Positions 12,101 through 27,300 of a stretch of 64,000 nt of DNA are shown one piece after another. The stretch is from Neelides folsomi (lineage: Eukaryota; Arthropoda; Collembola; Neelipleona; Neelidae), in the NCBI GenBank assembly GCA_034687125.1, contig JAQGBZ010000031.1, forward strand, positions 1-64,000, read 5' to 3'. Position 1 is the stretch's first letter, and the number at the start of each line of letters is the position of its first letter. A program made the position numbers and the translations under genes. The notes under the pieces were generated by a model that made no database searches, was not told the DNA's origin, and worked only from the letters and a program-made list of their open reading frames with translations.

Positions 12101-15100
12101 AGAGTTTAAAAAGTGAAAGAGGTTCACCCCGTCTGATTTGTTTCTTTTTGAAGTGAAGATTGGGCCGAAGGTTGCTTTGGTTGATTTGGGTAAAAAGAAG
12201 TCAGGAGGGTCTGTGGAGCCTTCAAACCACCCAATGGCCCCGCCAATGATCAGCAAAAGAGAAACTCCCACACCGAACACACACAAAACTGTCCAAACCT
12301 TCGATTGTGCCGAACACACCATAGCCATTTTATCCAATCACTTTCTCCATTTCCCTATTTGGACTATAAAATTTCCCCTTCTTTGATATTCTTCAATCTC
12401 GTTACGTCTTAGATCTAAACTTTATACGTAGTTAAATTCTTAAAACTCTGTAGGCTGTAGTGGTAGGGTTGTATTGATAATAATCAATATAAGGTGATGT
12501 TTAAGGTGATAGGCTTGTCATTATTTTAGAGTTTTTTATGAGTATGATAAAGTTATGTCTTTGGTCTCATCTTCAGGATGTTTACAAGTTAAATACTTTT
12601 TTATGTGTTCTTCCGCATGTTCCAGCAAAAGAGCAACGTGCGAGGGCGTAGAAGAGTGTAACATTGGAAGGAAGACATTTTTCCACGGTTGATTCCACTT
12701 AAGAGGATATGGCTCATTGATACGGAACGATTATGGCGGGATATTCTCCGTCTTCTTGATTCTCATTCAACTCATTTACATTGTTATCCTTTTTAGCTTC
12801 AGAGTTTATTAAAGTTTATTAAAGCTAATGGCGGGGTTTTAGAGGCCTCCACGCATGAGGCATTAAATGTAAAGCCCAAATTCCCGAGCACCTTTCAACA
12901 TCACAAGAAAAGGATATTGTCATTATTATTGTCGTAGTTCGCTCCACGAGGAGACGATCAAGATTGTCCACCCCCAACCTGGGTTTATACAATACAATAT
13001 TCCTGCTTATTCCGGGTTTAAATATCGGGATTTTTTCGGGGTTCTATTAGATCGTGTTTATAATCAATGGAGTTTGCTTGGACGATCGGGAAGTTGACAC
13101 AAGGGGTATGTGATTATGTAGGATCTGAACTGGCCTTATCATAAGTTGGTGATGACGGAAGGAAAGGGCGAAGGAACACGTAGGAGGAAGATGCTGAGAT
13201 TCGCAACTAATGTTCAACATGTCACACACAAATGTCACATTCCCTGCTGTCCCAATAAGAGAGAAATCTACATTTTCTCATTCTCTTTCCGCTCTTCTGA
13301 CTTCGGCTGGAAAGGACAATTTTCTCTCACGTTTCTCATTACATTCAAATTATGCCAAATGTGTTGTATTTACATGTTATGTAGTTTTATACGGAACAAA
13401 TTTTTGATTAAAATCAATACTATTATAATGTTAAATAGATTAATAACTTTGATATTCTAAATTGGATTTGAATCAAACTTTATCAATAATAATCAATAAT
13501 TAATAAAAATTATTCTTGATTATTTTAGTTATTTAGGAATTGTTTTTGTGTACTTTACCAGGTAAATTTTCACGTTCACTTTATATTGGAACTTTGTACT
13601 AAACGAGTAAATGAAAGGATTTAAGAGGGAGCAAAGATCTCACGCGTTGGTTGGGAAATGGACTGGTGAAATAAAGGGAGTTTCCGAAGGAGTGTTTGAA
13701 GTTCAACGGTCCACCAACTCCCCACTTAAAGAATTCTAATTGTGGGTTCTCCATAAGTAATGGAGAAATGTTTGTGGTTGTGATTAGAATTAAGTTTCCC
13801 AATGGCCATGTGGCTCATCTTTCCGCTTCTGCCCTCATTGAAGGCTCCAACTGCGTCCTCACATTGATTCACAAACATCTTCTTTTAAATTCCTTCAAAT
13901 TCTTTCAAATTCCTTTAAATTCCTCTTTTGGAATTTCAATTTAAATAAATCACTTTTAAAAATCACTTTCAACTTTTCAAAAAATCACCTCAAATCTCGG
14001 TTTAAATTAGCTGAGTTTTAGGACTTAGGAAGGTAATGGAAGTTGAGAGCAAGATAATTGAGTGGGAAGACGGGAATAATCGGATTAGTCCCCGTTCCCT
14101 CCATTGTCTTTCCCTATTAAAGGGAGGGGGATGTGTGGAAGGGCGAAGTCGACCGAGTCGCCGACGCTGAGTGAGTGAGCCGTTCATTGAAGAACCGCGG
14201 AGTTTGGCCCTGCGACTCCCGCCTCCGTGAATACTCCTTCCACAAATGCCCCGTCCATCTCCTCCGTTTTAGAACCCAAACGGCCGAGTTTTTGATGGGA
14301 GTAATAAATGCGGAGCTGTTGAGAGACCCAAAGAAGACATACAGACTATACGAGATCTTCTTGTCGGAACAATCGATTTGGAGATTTAGGGCCAGTAGAA
14401 GGAGAATTTTCCAAATTCCGCCACAATCATTCCGTCCCATTTGATGCGAGGAACTTCGTTTCCCTCTTTTCTTCCACATTGTCCAACTCATTATTCTCTC
14501 CTCATTGTTTAAATCATGGGGGTTGCGGAGAGAGAGGCGAAATTGCGAATCCCTGTCACTTTTAAACAAGAGCTTCACTCTCGGTCTATAATCAAAGCAA
14601 TACACCATCAAACTATACATATGCCATACAAATAAATATATACCGTCTTTATTTACACTTTTAAAGTATACTACCACTCCTTACTGGTATACACTTGCTT
14701 AACACATTGTATGTATTTACCATATATACACTCCGGTATAAAGACAAACTAGGAGATAAAACTACTTTCAAGTCTTTTAACCAAATGTCCCTATAAATGG
14801 TTCAATAATGGATGGTATAAAAATACTGATCAGTATATACGTATAATTATGTGATCTACTTATACATAATACATAGTATTTTTATTACTTATAGTATTTT
14901 GTAAGCTTAAAGAGATGTAAAGGAAAAGTCGAATTCACCCAATTCTCTTCTGTTGATAGCCTAAATGAACCAAATTCCTCTCTCACTTTAATATATTGGT
15001 TCTTTGGTGGAAAACTCCGTTTTTTACCACTCAACCCAAAGAATGCAGATGTGAAGAATGAAGCGGAACTTTGCTTTTTGACTAATCAATCCCAAACTTC

Positions 15101-15323
15101 CCATTTCCACCCAAATTCAACGTGACACACTTCAATTTTCCAAAGGACGTCATTATGGAAATGAAAATTTTGCCCCATATGCCCCAACACATCCCATCAA
15201 GAGGATGATGATGACGAGAGTCATTGGAACAAATAGGAGGAATTCCAATGGCTTCTCATTATTTCTTCTTTTAAAATCCTCCTTCGATCCAAGACCTCAT
15301 TCCAAATTTTCAACACAAATTCA

Positions 15324-15356
<33 letters not shown>

Positions 15357-18300
15357 GAGGAAACAAAGGCAGGTTGAGACATTATGTGTGTGCTTTTAAA
15401 GTCAGTGATATTGAAGTCAATGTAGTGGTTTTAAGAGCCAATGTATCCTTCGTCTCATTCAAGTCCTGACAATGAGACCTGGCAGGGCGAAGCAACAAAG
15501 AGGAAGAGGAAAACTTCATTTGACAACATCGAAACATGGGGAGAAAGTTGATATTGAGGAAAGCCAAATGACTTCCTTTTCAAACTTTACTTTCTAAACT
15601 CTACACAATGAGATCTCTGATGTGGAGGTATTCATATATCTCATATACCAATCTCCGGGATTCAAAGACGGTCCTCAGTGTAATATAATAATATACATGC
15701 GAGTATTATCGTCTCTACCCCAAGAGTAAAGATATCTGAGGTTAGAATGTCGAATTCCCAAATTTCATTTATAAGTGCATGGGAAAGTAAAGGGAGAGAT
15801 TTGAGCGTAAATCCGATCTCCAACGAACTGTGGAGCGTTTAATTCAATTCAATATTTGTCTTTCACCCTTTTATCTCTTTCGTCCCTTCACGCTCCTTTG
15901 CCCTTTCAATCTCTAATGGACATTTGCTTATTGTATCCCTCTCTTACATTCCTCTAAATTCAACTTTATTCACAATCCAATTTTAATTATCACAATCAAA
16001 TACTTTCCTCTATACGTCTATGTATACCAAATATAGTATAATTTGTAGTATTTCCTTTTAAATACAAGTATCTATTCTTAATTATTAACCAAATTGTTCT
16101 TTTAATTAATTGATACTTAAATATATCAAATGATTGTAAAATGGTTATTGTGAAATTAATTAGGAATTTTTCCTCGAGACCTCTTCAACAGAATAAAGGA
16201 AAGGAATAAGGAAAAGGGGTCTATTTGAGTAAAGTTTTCCTCCTCTGCGGGGTGCGTGATGGAAAGTTTTCATTTGACTCACGGCACGCGTTCCGACCAG
16301 TCTGGATATGTGTAAAGAATGGGAAATTGAATCAAAGGATGAGTGATGGGAATAATAGAAGGAAGATGATTGAGACATTGGGAGTAATTTTATGCCCGGG
16401 GCGGACAGAGTCCAGAAGAATAAATTTATTCCCTTTTAGTTAAGCCAAGAAGAGTCAATCGAGGAAGGATCCCTTTTACAGGCACAATCTCATTTACGTC
16501 TCTTTAAGGCAGGTCACGTCCCTCACGTCACGTTCCTCAAAAAGGGAAAAAAAGTGAATTGAGTGAGATTTTCCCCTGCTTTCACTTCCCCATTCATTAG
16601 GAGGGAAATGTTGAAGGAAGGAACTGAGGAATGTAAAAAGAATCCGATTGATGAATTGATAAATTGATATATCTTGTATTTAGAAGATTGGGAAAAACAG
16701 TTTTACTTTTTTTAATCAACTCATCCACCACGGGAGGAATTGTATGTAGAAAAAATGAATAGGTCGCGCTGTGCCAGAAGGAAATAAATCCTTCATCTTC
16801 ATTCCTCCCTTTTTCTCCATATCATTCCCTTTATCTCACAATCTCGACCCTTTGAATCGTTGAATCCTGAATGAGGAAATCCGAATTGATTTTCCTTATC
16901 TTTCCAACTCCGTTGGTTCCTTTGATGAAGGAATTAGTAGAAGGAAAATTACGTCTCTTCCCCCTCTGGTTGTATCATCCTCGTGTGTGTGTTTTCCAAC
17001 CCTCATTTCAGTCATTTGTATTATAACAGATAGGGGAAATCCCTGCCTTGGTTCTTCCACAGCTAATTAATTTGATAGGCCTAAGAGGCCTAAGATTTAT
17101 CTTTCAAGGGTCTCAATGTCCAAATCGTCTTTCTTTTATCTACCCGATGAGAGAAAATAAATAGTCAATTTGTATCAATTCTTCAAATTCCTTCTCATCG
17201 TCAAACAAATGAAATCTTCCGCTTGGGTTATAAACAATAAGAACAATTTCTATCAAGAACAGAAAATCCTGTTCAAATTCTTATGTAAGCTTTTTTTTAT
17301 ATTTTACTTAATATGGAAATAAAAACATAATCTTTGTTAATTGTGGCAATTAACACAAAATTTAATTTTCTCTTTTCATGTCCTTAAAGTGGCATTCGAA
17401 TGGAGGGAGGAAGTTCATTAAAAGTGAGAGTCTTTCCCCCTTTTTTAATGAAGGAGTTGGAGAGGAATTCAGAGGGAAAGGGTTGAATTACAAATTAGAA
17501 ATGCTAAACGTCCCCATTGGTCTCAACATTAATGACGAACATTTGGAATTATGAAAATGCCCTTGCGGGGAGAAAGAGGATGCGCAGGGGGAAATTCATT
17601 TGATTCCAAAAGAGGAATTGAAATCATAAATTAGTCTTATAAATTAGAAAGGGATTTCCGAGGAATTAAACTCAAGGAGGGGAAGAAATAGGCGTAAATA
17701 TCATACGACCATGTGGGCTCAAGACGTTCACTTTGAAAAAATTTAATTAAAACCACGAAGAGGAGTAATTGTATAGCACTAATGGCTATGCAATATAAGC
17801 AATATATTTCACTAAATGTTCATATACTACACATTCTTTGAACAATACCTTTAAAGTAAAATCCTTAATAGAAAAAGTTATAAATTATTACATATCATAC
17901 AAGCTTATATTTAATAATACAAAGCTCCTAAACTCCAAAATCATTCAATATTATGATCATTCTTATTAAAAATATAACAGTTTAAAATTATTTGATAAAT
18001 AATGTCTATAGAACATAAGCTCAATTGTTTGATATGTAAATAAAATAAAATAAAAATTAATTCAAGTTATAACATTTCTTAAAATATATTTAAGTATTTA
18101 TAGTGGCAATAGTCGAGTTAAGTGAAATATAATTAAGTGGATAATATGAGTAAATAGGTTTCACATTATCTAAGTTGTAAAATTGGTCTTTGGGAAGTGA
18201 ATCGAGGAGTGAATAGGCCAAGTGAATGAAAAAGGCTGGTGAAGAAGAGGAAGTGAGGCATTTAGGTCTCAAGAGGAAGGAAGAGATTCAAACCCTTTTA

Positions 18301-21300
18301 ATTTCGACTCTCGGAATGTAAGATCTCAACATTTGGTCTCAAAAACAATTCTCTGGTCCATTTCTCACAGAGGAGTCGGAAGGAACCGCAAAAGTGAAAT
18401 TCCCCTCCTTGGACGGACGGAAGTAAAGAATGGCCCTTTTCATCTCTTAATTCTTTTCCCCATTAGAGTCAAGGAGGACGGACGGAGGGAATGGGGAAGT
18501 GCCAACTCGGCCGCCCAACTCTCCGCAATTAACGAACCGGAATAATCAACTTGCCCATACACACAATTTAATAACGTGGAAAGCTCCTTAATGAATCAAC
18601 GTGGGCCTTTTGTGAAAGAGGGAGTTTTTTAAGTAATTGGTTCCCTCCCTCGGAGACTTTCATTTTCCTTACATTCTACCATTTATCTCATATTTCGACT
18701 ATTCTCATCTTGCGTTTTAATTACAAAGAAAACACTTGTGCCAACTTACGTATATACCAAGACGCGTGTATTGAGAGTGAGAGGAGTTTTTTTACTTTAT
18801 GACTTATTTATGAACACTTTCCCTTTAAGATTGTTCAACCAGGGTGGGCCGAATTGATAAAATGTGTTTGAGGTAAAAGGTCATATCTTAAGGTTAATGG
18901 GGTGAGAGGTTTGGATTATTCACATTTACCTTCGTTATCTTCGAGTCAAGGGGCGTATGAAGTTTTGCTCTTTTGGTTTTGATCTTTTAGATTTTTAATC
19001 TTTCATACCTGATAATTCCCCTTCATGATGGGCCCAGCTTGGCCAATGTAAAGTGTCGAAGCTGTGTCAAAAGTGAGTTCCTTCGGATTCCGTGGAACTG
19101 TTTTAGAATCATGTTCTTTGCAGTTGAGGAACAAAGTCACGGTGTCCCCAACGACCTGTAATAGAGACGAATTGTATATTTGGACGAGGAAATGGGTTTG
19201 AATATGGGCCAAGCCCATTGATCCTATATGTATGAATCATTTATTTTTATCTGGTTCCTCAACCGAGCAGAGTTCCATCTTCTCTATCGGTTCTACGTTT
19301 ACACGCCGATTCCTCAGATTGAGACTTGAATTGGATTCCTCAATTTCCATTTAAAAGAGGGGAAACGATGGCGATAGACCTTTCGCCCATCACTATTTGA
19401 ATTTGCTCACTTGAGCGAAAGAGCAGATTTCAGGAATTCGATCCAACTTTCGCCCAATAATTCAAATTTGAATTTAAATGACATTCAAATTGGTCAAAAC
19501 TTTTCGAATATTTCTATTTTATAGTAAAAATTCTGCAGCTAAAATCACTTTTATATATTTTACAACTTATTGCTAATTTATTATTTATAACATTTCAGAA
19601 CATCTACCTCTTTACTTTACATCACTTTAAATTAGATTTTTCTAACTTAACTACCTTCATAGCATAAAAATTAAAAATTGGAAAAAATAAATTTAGAATA
19701 ATACACAATTTAACTCTTTAACAAAGTTAGCAATATATTGTTTACAATGCCTAATAATTCAATATTTATCGTTATAATATAAGTGATTTTGCTCAACGTA
19801 TCATAATTGAACTTCTTTTGAATTTTTTGCATCATTTTGCAAGTTTCTATTACAAATTGAAAGGAGGAACGAGAATAAACTTTAATTATTTAAAAAATAT
19901 TTTATTTGTTTATTTAATTGTTAGATAATTGTCGGATTCATTACTAAGTCCATATAGTTAGAAAATACCTTAAGGGAGAATTTTATCCATTGCCTTGTCT
20001 GAACGGGGATATCAAAGTCGACGAGTACTCTAGACGATGTATAACTGTTGATGTCCGAATAGTAAAGTGAAATCTTCATATTGTTCGAAGTGGATCCGGA
20101 AATCTAAACAGAATAATAAAGTTTTCAAGAACGTGTAGAAATATCATTTCGAATTTATGAGTATTCAATGCACATAATTCTCCCTTACATAGAGTCCAAA
20201 TTGGACGGCTGTGTCGAGTGGATTGACAACAGCGAATAAAAAAGATCCCTTTTCCCATTTCTCCGGTTTCATCGTCACTAACAAGGCAAAGTCCCTGTAG
20301 AGTCGATCCGGAAGGAACAGCCTGAAAGAACAACCAAATCAATTCATTTCCTCACTCAATTCAAAAATTCAAAAAATTATGATTCAAATTCAGAAGGGAG
20401 TTTAGGGAGTAAAAAATGAAGGGAGGATTTTTTGTGGACCTGTAATGCGATTTGATGTCCGCTCCTTCTCTAAATCCATAGGCAGGGAATCCATCGAACC
20501 CTGGTTCAAAGTACTGGGTCCGCCGGTCTTCAAATGGCACTCGGATCGCCTGAAGAAGATCATGCTCTTCAATCGCATCTAGAATATTAAACATTTTTTT
20601 ATATTTTCTCAGCCTCAATTATTGTCCATGAATGTTATCTATGTGAAATATGGCAAATTAATGAGAAATTTTATTAAATATTCTTGTTAGTAAGAATTTC
20701 TTATTTTTAACATGCTAAAGTCCTGAGTAATAAATACATACATAAGTAATAGTAATAAAATATTCACGTAGGAGTAAATTAAGTTCCTTATAAATGTTCT
20801 GTTTATTTAGCAATGACTTCATGATCCCTCATTAGATTCATCTTTGTTCGATTTACGAGAAATGGTAAAAGTATTAAGATTTGATGAAGGAGTGATTCAA
20901 ATGAAAGTTGATGATGGGGATGATTTTATTACAATTTTACAATCTCCATTTTCCTATTTCTTCCTTAGGGGAGACGGACGGGAAATTCATCTAAAATTCC
21001 TCTCGGAGACTCGTGAGCTTAAATTATGTGCATACATTTCCACGAACGAGATTTTATGAATTCCTAATAAAGGAATAAATTGAGAAATGCTCTTCTCAAT
21101 ACACATTATCATATATGATGATTTCTCCAAATGGAAGGTACGAGGGATAATAAAGAAGTGACATCAGATCGAGGAGAATTTTCAAAGGGAATTCCTAATT
21201 TAATGTAATTTAATCTTGCTCTCGAGTCTTTTTCATTAAAAGAACATTCGTGCAGGTATCCACTTAACTTTGCATACATTTCATCACCCTTTTATTTAAG

Positions 21301-24300
21301 TCTTCATCAAAAAATCACAAGTTTTTCTTTTCCCATTTAGGATTTGTCAATTTATGACTTTCGACCTTCCATTATACAAATAATAAATAAAATAAAATAT
21401 ACACCAGAGTATGAAATTTCCAAATATTCAAAAGATCTTAAAAACTTGACATGTGCATAATAAATGTTAGAAACGGAGTGACAAGTAAGGTTACCTATAT
21501 AATAATATTAAAAATAATATATTAAGTTATTAATATTAATAATAAGTTTTCGGTGTTTAAAAGAATTGAAAGGAAAAATGTCGGAAGAAACCCAATTAAA
21601 TTTATGAATGCGTCTGGGATGCTAATTGCCTTCTAGTGGGTGTGTCCCATTGAAATATATCTTTTTGAAAGGTAGAACAAGAACTTATTATCAGTTTCAT
21701 CCTCCATTACAAATCCATTCACAACTGCGTTCCTCGCACCCTTCCAGGACTTCCATGTCTCCTTATCGAGACCCAATGGAGTAAAAAACTAGTACAGACA
21801 CTTGGAACTAAAAGCTCATTGTTAGACGAATAACGCTTGATATTCTTCCTAATAAGACTTGTAATATTAATAGTTGTAATTGTTGTAAAATCGTATGTTG
21901 GCTCTAATTGGAATCCCACCATTCATTCCAAAATGTCTTTTTATTCCAATGTCTAGACAGGGGAATGTGGGAAGCTTGAAAATAACCGTTTGAGTCAAAC
22001 CACTTGTTTTCAATGCGTTGATCAAGAAATTTAATAAATTAGAGCAAAGACGAGAAAGACATTAAAAAGATAGATTTAAAAATACGAGGTCATAAATTAC
22101 AATGTGGAAACGTGTGAGTTGGATGAAGGAAACTTAAGGTTTGGTTAAAAATATTTCTCTATAATTTTACGCCTATTGGAGTCAAGTGGTTTTCATCTCC
22201 CAGACCTCCCTCACTCTTTTCATTCTCTCTCCTCACTTTTTAATGCCTTGAAAAAATTCCGAGTTCGAAGGCCCCCACAAGTTCATTCCAATGCCATACT
22301 TTAAGTACTTTTGAAAAAGACAGGGCCTTTTACATTCACCCTTTTTAAACCTAAGAATTACTATCCCATTTTTCACCATCATGTCTCCTTGAACAAAGAT
22401 TCATTATTTAACATTTAATACTTTTACTGTAAGTTTTGATGTATATTAATTTATTATATTGGACCATCTTTTGGATCATATAACTATAATAATTCTTTCA
22501 TTTGACAATTTAATAAAATATTTTTAAAAATGTGAAAGGAATATTATATTTTATTAAATATTTCTCACTCAGTATAAACATCTACAGAAAGGTAAATATA
22601 TATTTTATTCGGTTAAATATTAGCCTAATTAATTGTATTTAAGTTTCTGGATGTGATGTTTAATCTGTTAAGTGTAATAATTTCATATTTGAAAGATATA
22701 AATGAGTAAGTAAATGGGATCCGACGTTGTTATCTTCCTCTCTGCAGGTTCGAATTTGTCTCCTCAAGTTCCCAGAACTTGTCATTGAGTGTCGGAGATT
22801 TGAAGTGGGCGAAGTGGGCCATTGGGAATTCTGGTCCTGAACTCCTCTGAGTTGTAAATCTAAGCTAAACGGGGGTAAATCACCAATTTATTACATCCTT
22901 AACGGCCCCACCCACAACGAAGGCCCTCCACTCATTAATTCATCCCTTTTTAATTCCATGGTCCTCTAATCGGCACGGCAGGGAAGTTGCCCCTAAGAAG
23001 TCCAAACTCTCCAAACTCTTCCGTGTTCCTCTCCATCCAATGTAAATACATGGAAATACTACGAGTGTACGAGATCCAGTATGAATCATTTTACGATCCA
23101 AAACTCCTAAGGACTCCCGTGAAGGTCGGGGAAACTAATGAATCCTAATGGAATCCTTTCCATCATGTGTGTAGAAAGCCAAATGTCCCTTGTGTACACA
23201 CACAGATAATATTCCTCATAATATATTTATTTTATGTAAATTGTTTCCATTCGAATACGAGTCTTCACTATGTGCTTTTTGCCTATATGTATTTCTGTAT
23301 CACTGTATCAGTATGTGTTCAGAATAAGGATAAGTTTGGATAAGGGCTGAGTGCTAGGACTTGAGAATTAATAGGAACTGAAAAGGGCTTTGGACGGACG
23401 CTGGGATTTTATTGCATAAATGCCTCGCTTAACATCTCCAATTCAATATTTATGGGGAATGTCTTTTGTGAGGTGGGGAAGGTAAGAGGAAGGATAATAT
23501 AATAATATCCTATATTATAATACATGGGAAGTATCTCTCATAGACATGGATTTAATGGAAGATGCCTCGACATGGATTTTATGTCTTTTGTCGCGAGCAG
23601 GGCCGAGGTGTGTGGGACTTAAGGGAACGCGTTGGGTCCCTTGAGTGTCAGCAGGAGATCGTTTCCTTACAACCCTCGTAAATACGTAAATACAATTGAA
23701 GTAGAGTATAAATCTCATTTGCCCAAAGTCTCATCCTCCCAATCAATCTCTCCCGGAATAAACCACAATTTGAAACCAACATGATTTTGGAAATGAATTG
23801 GAAAAGGAATTGAAATGTATTGTCAAATGTCCATTTAGGACGTTATGGAATATTATGGGAGTGGAGGAGTCGTGGAGGAGGAAGGCAAAGGAAGAAATAA
23901 ATTGGGTATTTCTATCCGGCCGGAACACATGGAAAAACTTATTTTGAACCTTTAAATCCAATCTCGTTGAATGTGATAAGGAACGTCCTTTTATGGGAGA
24001 GAAATATATAAAAGTTACCAAATTTGGAAGTTGAATGTGAAAAATGGAGCATTTGAGCCTCATAAAATATTCCTACTTGATTCATTCGCACAGCTGGAGA
24101 ACTTCAATTCCTCTTAACAAATGTCTCAATTTCTTCTTTCTGACCAATTTAAACAAAAATCACGTTTTTAATGATACATTGAAAAGGGGAAATAATAAGA
24201 ATCTATTGATTAAATATAAAATATTTTATAAGTTTTTATAAAATAATAATCAACATCATTTAACAAAATTATGAAAAATATAAGACTATTTAATAATATT

Positions 24301-27300
24301 TAATAAATATTTTATATAAAAATGCTATACACGATGAAATTTTAAGAGAATGATGATTTTTAAAAGAATCATAATTGAATAGCCTTTTGACTCTTTTTGT
24401 ATATTTCCTATTGTGTTTTGTATCTTGTGAGAAACTTTCAATTTTTTTGAATTGTGGAGTTGTGAAGCGGACAAGCGGAGATGTCAAGCCCTTGTCGGAG
24501 ATGTTTGAAAAAGAGTTGAAGAGGAACGTGAGCTGTTGGGTCTTTGGGTGATGAAGAAGATAAGATGGGCGTTCTTTCTCCCACACCTCAAATAACATTT
24601 CAACCTCTTGAAGTCTCAAGAAGCGGAGAAGAAGATCGTTCAGACAGCCCGTCTCCACCCGTTTGATTCTCCCTTCAAATTACGTTGCGGAAATGAGGGA
24701 AAATATCTCGAGATATAAATACTTTTGTGATAGGTCGGAATTTGGGCTTTCTCACCACAGCTCTGTGGTTAATGTGGAAATGTTTAGACTTAATTGACCC
24801 TTTTTAGATTTAAAGATTAAACTTTTTTTGTTTTTACCCGACTTTATTTCCTCAAACTCTATTTCAATTTAAGTTCGATATGAATACATATTTGAGATTT
24901 ATAATGCTATACTATCTATTTTGCTGGTTAATGTATTTCGATCAATCATTTTAAATGGATTTTTGATTCGGTAAACATATTTGTATATTTACTTAAATCA
25001 AACGAAGTTGAATTTAAAAGTTAGACATTTACAGTTTGAACAGGATAGTTTTTAAGTAGTTTTTGATAAATGTTAAAATTCCATATGTAATATTATTAAT
25101 TTTAAAAACTATACTCTATTATTCAATAGGTACATATACAGATAGATTGGACGTGCAGATAGACATATGAACAATGTACATAACATAAACATGAATTGGA
25201 AAACTGATATTTGAAGAATTGTTTAGTAAATAGTAAATTGGAGCGATGGTAAGAATGAGAATTCCTCGCGATTTTTGTGACTAGGAACTCTCAACAACGG
25301 TGAGTGTAAGAATGTGGCGTAACGTGTGTCTCCGCACGGGTCCCCGGTAAGGATCACTCATTACGCCCATTATCCTCCTCTTAATCCTCTCCACAGCTCG
25401 ATGGTCGGATAAATAGATAAATGGAGGAAACCAACCCATCCATTCTATTCCCATTCCATTCCTATTCTATTCCTATCTCTTCGGATGAATTCTCACACGT
25501 TTCCCGATCTCCCACAAAAAACCATTTCCCCAATTCAAACCCTTTACCCAAAGTGTAAAAATAAATATTACTCCACCTTTTACTATTTTAAACCACTCTT
25601 CAACTCCTCCATTGTCATTTAAAATCCCACTTTGAAAAATCGAAATCGTATGAGTCATTGAAATTGAAGTCATTGAACAAAGTCAAAACTCAATGAACGT
25701 TTGTTAAAAAAATTGCTCAAAATCTCTTTATCCCCAAATTACTTTATTTTTACTTCTATTCTAGCTAATTTAATTAATTCTTATGCCAAAGCCATTTGAC
25801 TCAAGAGTCAATTGTGTTTATGTCAGATTGTCACAAGCATGTCAGATTATAAATTGAAAATGAGAATTGTAAAATGAGAAATTGTGGATCATAGCATTGA
25901 ATAAATTAAGATGTAAATAAATGAGTTTACCTTGAAATCCGGAATTGCGATTGCCAAAAGGTTCTCCCGAGCAAACATTGGCTTGGAGGGCGAGGACCAA
26001 AACCGTCGTCGCCCATCCGACAATCCCCTTACATCTAATAGGAAGAACAAACAATCTTTGTGTTTGCACAAGACGATTAACAATTTTAACATGAAACTCT
26101 TATAACTCCCGCTCTCATCCTCTCCGCATGTTTTATCCCAAAGGAAAGTTCCGTCCATATTGACTCCAAAAGAGAAAGTTCCGGGAAAGTCAAAGTAAGT
26201 GGGTGATGAATTTTTCATGAAAATCCATTAAAGCCCTTTTCATTTTTCTTCCGGTTTATCATCCGATGCAACATAGTTAGGGAATCTCTCTTTTAATCCT
26301 TTTTCATCCTTATCACTCCTTGTTAGTCATTCATCCCTGGAGTGAATCGCTCATTAGAGGAGCGGAGGGAGATTGGTTCAACTTTGTTGCGTGCGGAGTG
26401 GAGTGCGGGAGGAATCGGGGAGGACGGGAGTAATTCCACCGAGAGCCGCCTTCTTAAATCCACTCTTGTAAGGCGATTTAATAGAATTCCTTTTCCTCCT
26501 CAATGTTCATGAAATTCTCTCTTGTGGGGTTTTCCCTCCTACACAAACCCTCCTTCGTCTACGCTTTTCAAACTTCAAATTCTTCACAACTTTGAACAAA
26601 AATCCCTTTCTTTCCCCATCCGGATCAATGAACTTTGAACGTGGGAATTTAGAAATTTGGGAAATTTACAAGGGAGTTGATTCAAGACATTTACGGGAGT
26701 GTATGTAAGTTATACAACCCGGGACGTGGTTTGAGCTCCTCGTGTTCTCCAACTAATTAAGAAGACCTAAGTGTGCAATTTGTCGGTGGGAGAATTGTAT
26801 GTATTTATTTATTTTTAGGATCCCAAGAGCGGGGCGAGGGAAAAGAATTTGGAATATTAAATGAAAGTTCTCCATTACGCTTCTTCTCAATGACTTTCCA
26901 TTTTTATTGGCAAAGGAGAATTGTTATAAGGGGAGACAAACGGTGTCATAAGCTCATTAGAAGAGAATTCTTGGAATTTGACCTCCGTTTAATTTCTAAT
27001 TAGTTGGGCGGCTCGGAATCCTTCCACATGTTTAATTCCCTTCTGTTTAGCTTTAAATGTCATCTGCCAAGTTCATTTGGAGAATCAAAACTTTGATAAA
27101 TTTTCCTCCAGGCCTAAAGTAGAACCATAAGCATTGAACATAAGCTAAGACCATAAGTTGGTTAAATACGCGTTGTTTCCGCTAATTTGCCTCGTTCTGC
27201 TACTCGGAAAAGTTTAAAAAATAATATCCCGCTCCTGTTTTTAATGAGAACGGTCGAACGTGGTGAATAAACTATACAAAGATCGTGAACTGTTATTTGA

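Larger units (their letters stand above)
9502..19008. other. 9.5-kb collagen intron
   Basis: The largest intron of the gene. It splits the TSPN domain before its last 24 residues. Besides a candidate alternative first exon (12128-12328), a CT microsatellite and a decamer repeat, I see only short ORFs with no domain signal. Large introns in this position would be expected to hold alternative promoters: cle-1 and COL18A1 both use internal promoters to make shorter forms. Much of the DNA is AT-rich with purine-rich stretches. Confidence 0.6.

Noticed and set aside
21490-21545. AT-rich palindromic run
   Set aside because: Low-complexity AT sequence gives such palindromes readily; no sign of an origin or element.
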